Positions 60,663 to 64,000 of a stretch of DNA of 64,000 nucleotides are shown piece after piece. The notes beneath the pieces were generated by a model, which worked only from the letters and a program-made list of their open reading frames with translations, was not told where the DNA came from and did no database searches. Every line of letters starts with the position of its first letter. Positions within the stretch are counted from its first letter, which is position 1. Made by a program: the position numbers and the translations under genes. This DNA comes from Flaccisagitta enflata. Taxonomy: Eukaryota; Chaetognatha; Sagittoidea; Aphragmophora. The DNA is taken from contig OZ231127.1 in NCBI GenBank assembly GCA_965153355.1, positions 49,104,001 to 49,168,000 of the forward strand, read 5' to 3'.

Positions 60663-60664
<2 letters not shown>
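60050..60664. mobile_element. hAT-like MITE copy 1, inserted into an (ATG)n tract
   Basis: 615 bp bounded by CAGGGGCGTATT and its inverse AATACGCCCCTG, with ATGATGAT on both sides (an 8-bp duplication cannot be told from the microsatellite itself). Next to the ends lie gggcagcaagct and agcagctgctgcccc. It carries a CT tract at 60560-60612. A ~68-codon minus-strand frame (60389-60183) with Cys-x2-Cys and Cys-His spacing may be a zinc-finger remnant, but that is weak. Confidence 0.8.
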
Positions 60665-60700
<36 letters not shown>

Positions 60701-60721
60701 TTGTTGATGATTATGATGAAA

Positions 60722-60806
<85 letters not shown>

Positions 60807-60808
60807 CA
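60665..60808. repeat. (ATG)n microsatellite, right of the MITE
   Basis: Continues the tract at 59508 on the other side of the MITE, followed by GGAGGA-rich sequence to 60940. Confidence 0.95.
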
Positions 60809-60949
60809 AGCGCTTTACTCTTGACGGAGCGGTGAAAGTCAAAAGGATTTCCAGGTCATAGGGGGAGGAAGAGGAGGAGGAAGGGGGGAGGAAGAGAAGG
60901 AGGATGGGGGAGGAAGAGGAGGAGGAAGAGGGAGGTGCTTCACGGGAAA

Positions 60950-61200
60950 AGGCCAACGAAAAGCTTTTAGAAACAACCTTTTTTCTGTTTTTATAATTTT
61001 ACCCTTCTGCACTTTGTTCTTTTCCTTTTTTGAAGAAATTCTTGTAGCCTTTTTTTTTTCTCTTTACACTTTTCAGGGAAGAAACCTGGAAAGGGAGAGG
61101 GCGAGTCAGAAAGGGGCAAGGAAAAAAAATCTAACGCCCATCTTAATGAGTTGAAAAAGAATTCCCATTCTCTGTTTCCCTCTCTTGCTTACTCTATCTC

Positions 61201-61241
<41 letters not shown>

Positions 61242-61512
61242 TGATTTGCCGTGAAAGTTATTTTTTCCCCGGACGGCGTAATCTTGTATAAACCAAGACT
61301 TTTCTTTGTTTTACCTTAAATTTTCTTTACTTTTTTTTTCCTTTTCCTTTTTCCTTTCAAAGAAAGGGAGAGAAAAATAAAACGAAGGAAAAACATACAC
61401 GAGGCCCGATGAGGTTTCAAGAAAAATCACGAAATATGATTCCCTTAATTTCCTATGACTTTTTTTAGCTGATTAATGAAGCTCTTCAATCTATGAAATA
61501 TATCGTCTTGTG
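60950..61512. other. No gene seen; short (CT)n at 61206-61240
   Basis: T-rich intergenic DNA with a small CT tract and no recognisable gene. Confidence 0.4.
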
Positions 61513-61604
61513 CAGGGGCGTATTTTAAGGGGCGTCAGGGGCAGCAGCTGCTGCCCTTTTTGTTGGGGCACAAACGCCATCGGGACACAAATGAGACAAA
61601 GAGA

Positions 61605-61665
<61 letters not shown>

Positions 61666-62172
61666 TTGAAAAGTTTCCAGCTTTAGTACAATGGGGTTTT
61701 ATAGGATCGATCTACACTACAAAGTTTATTCATCCCCTCAGCCATTCATGTTCATAGGATTATGCCCTCCACCTTCTTCATCAACCAAATCGATCTGAAT
61801 CATTTCTCATTTCCAAGTTATCACCAAAAATTTGAAATTCTTTTTAAAAATGTCCAATGGAAAACAATTCCACTTTATCCCCAAGAGGCAAGAAATACTA
61901 TGCTCCAAATGTGAAAAAAAATTTTGACAATAACTATACTTCATGTCATACGAAAAAACATCATTCTTGGGCTTGTTTATGCTTTACACTAGTAAAGCAA
62001 GATTTCTTTCTATATGATAACAAAAAAAAGTTATACTAAAAAGTAATACTTATTTATGATATTTGTTCCATGATTACCTACATAGAGAAAAAAAAATAAT
62101 TGGGACTCAAAACTTGTTGGGACACAGATTTTAGCTTGCTGCCCTAAAAATTTGGGCTCTAATACGCCCCTG
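61513..62172. mobile_element. hAT-like MITE copy 2, inverted relative to copy 1
   Basis: 660 bp bounded by CAGGGGCGTATT and AATACGCCCCTG. It is flanked by GTCTTGTG (61505-61512) and GTCTGGTG (62173-62180), an 8-bp duplication with one change, as expected for hAT. It matches copy 1 over almost its whole length in reverse orientation. It adds about 40 bp (tgttggggcacaaacgcc) next to the GA tract at 61610-61662. Confidence 0.85.
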
Positions 62173-62180
62173 GTCTGGTG

Positions 62181-63777
<1,597 letters not shown>

Positions 63778-63945
63778 TTTAGTCGCAACTCTATAACCTA
63801 CTATGTCGGTCGGTTGGTCCACCGGTCCGTCGATCTGTTGGTCTCCGTTAGCGTTTTAGGCTTTTTTTGTTTTGTTTTTTTTATCACTGCCCCTGCCCAC
63901 CCTCACATGACTTCGGTAGCCGTGTATCCGACCTAGTTTTCTAAA
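63778..63945 (+). mobile_element. GTCGCG-palindrome family copy
   Basis: tttagtcgcaactctataacc (palindrome partly lost), short GGTC core, cactgcccctgcccaccc, cacatgacttcggtagccgtg and tatccgacctagtttt. The pattern is the same as the complete copy at 24436. Confidence 0.65.
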
Positions 63946-64000
63946 TGAATGAAATACAGATATATATACTACCGATTTCAAATTCCATCAATATTCGAAC

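Overview
This window looks like repeat-dominated intergenic DNA from an animal, probably an invertebrate with an expanded genome. It holds a nearly intact BEL/Pao LTR retrotransposon, a superfamily known only from metazoans. It also holds many terminal-inverted-repeat and foldback elements and a very high load of long microsatellites: (CT/GA)n, (GT/CA)n, (CTTT)n, (ATTC)n, (GTT)n, (ATG)n. I cannot name the species. I found no convincing host protein gene, rRNA or tRNA. Apart from the retrotransposon, the long open frames are translations of simple repeats or shadows.

Layout: 0-13.8 kb holds minisatellites, microsatellites, three foldback elements with internal ~21-bp tandem repeats (about 0.32-0.93, 5.15-5.66 and 12.7-13.5 kb), pieces of a short interspersed family carrying the palindrome GTCGCGTGCACGCGAC, and a 0.7-kb long-TIR element at 10.68 kb. 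At 13,836-24,038 lies a 10.2-kb BEL/Pao element in minus orientation: 552-bp LTRs (four differences seen by eye), a 5-bp target duplication GTCAT, gag, pol and a third long ORF in the env position. It inserted into another foldback copy. From 24 to 35 kb come more foldback and palindrome-family copies, tandem repeats, a 59-bp-arm hairpin, and a 2.4-kb TIR element split by a second, TA-flanked TIR element.

From 35.09 to 51.37 kb the DNA is one giant inverted repeat (arms about 6.8 kb, centre at 41,929/41,930). Its right arm carries a 2,921-bp TIR transposon with an 8-bp duplication, and the left arm preserves the empty site. From 51.4 to 64 kb come microsatellites, a 255-bp inverted-repeat element, a 1.8-kb array of GTTAATTAAC palindromes, a 229-bp TA-flanked MITE, and two inverted copies of a CAGGGGCGTATT hAT-like MITE, one of them inside an (ATG)n tract.

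The most unusual signal is in the retrotransposon. gag, pol, the displaced C-terminal end of pol and ORF3 all lie in one reading frame (23,390 to 14,736, minus strand). They are separated only by three UGA codons, each followed by C, one of them in the UGA-CUA context known to be leaky. Either the element uses stop-codon readthrough in stages, or it has begun to decay by nonsense mutation. ORF3, which has a coiled coil and an RG-rich tail, is not an envelope protein and I do not recognise it.
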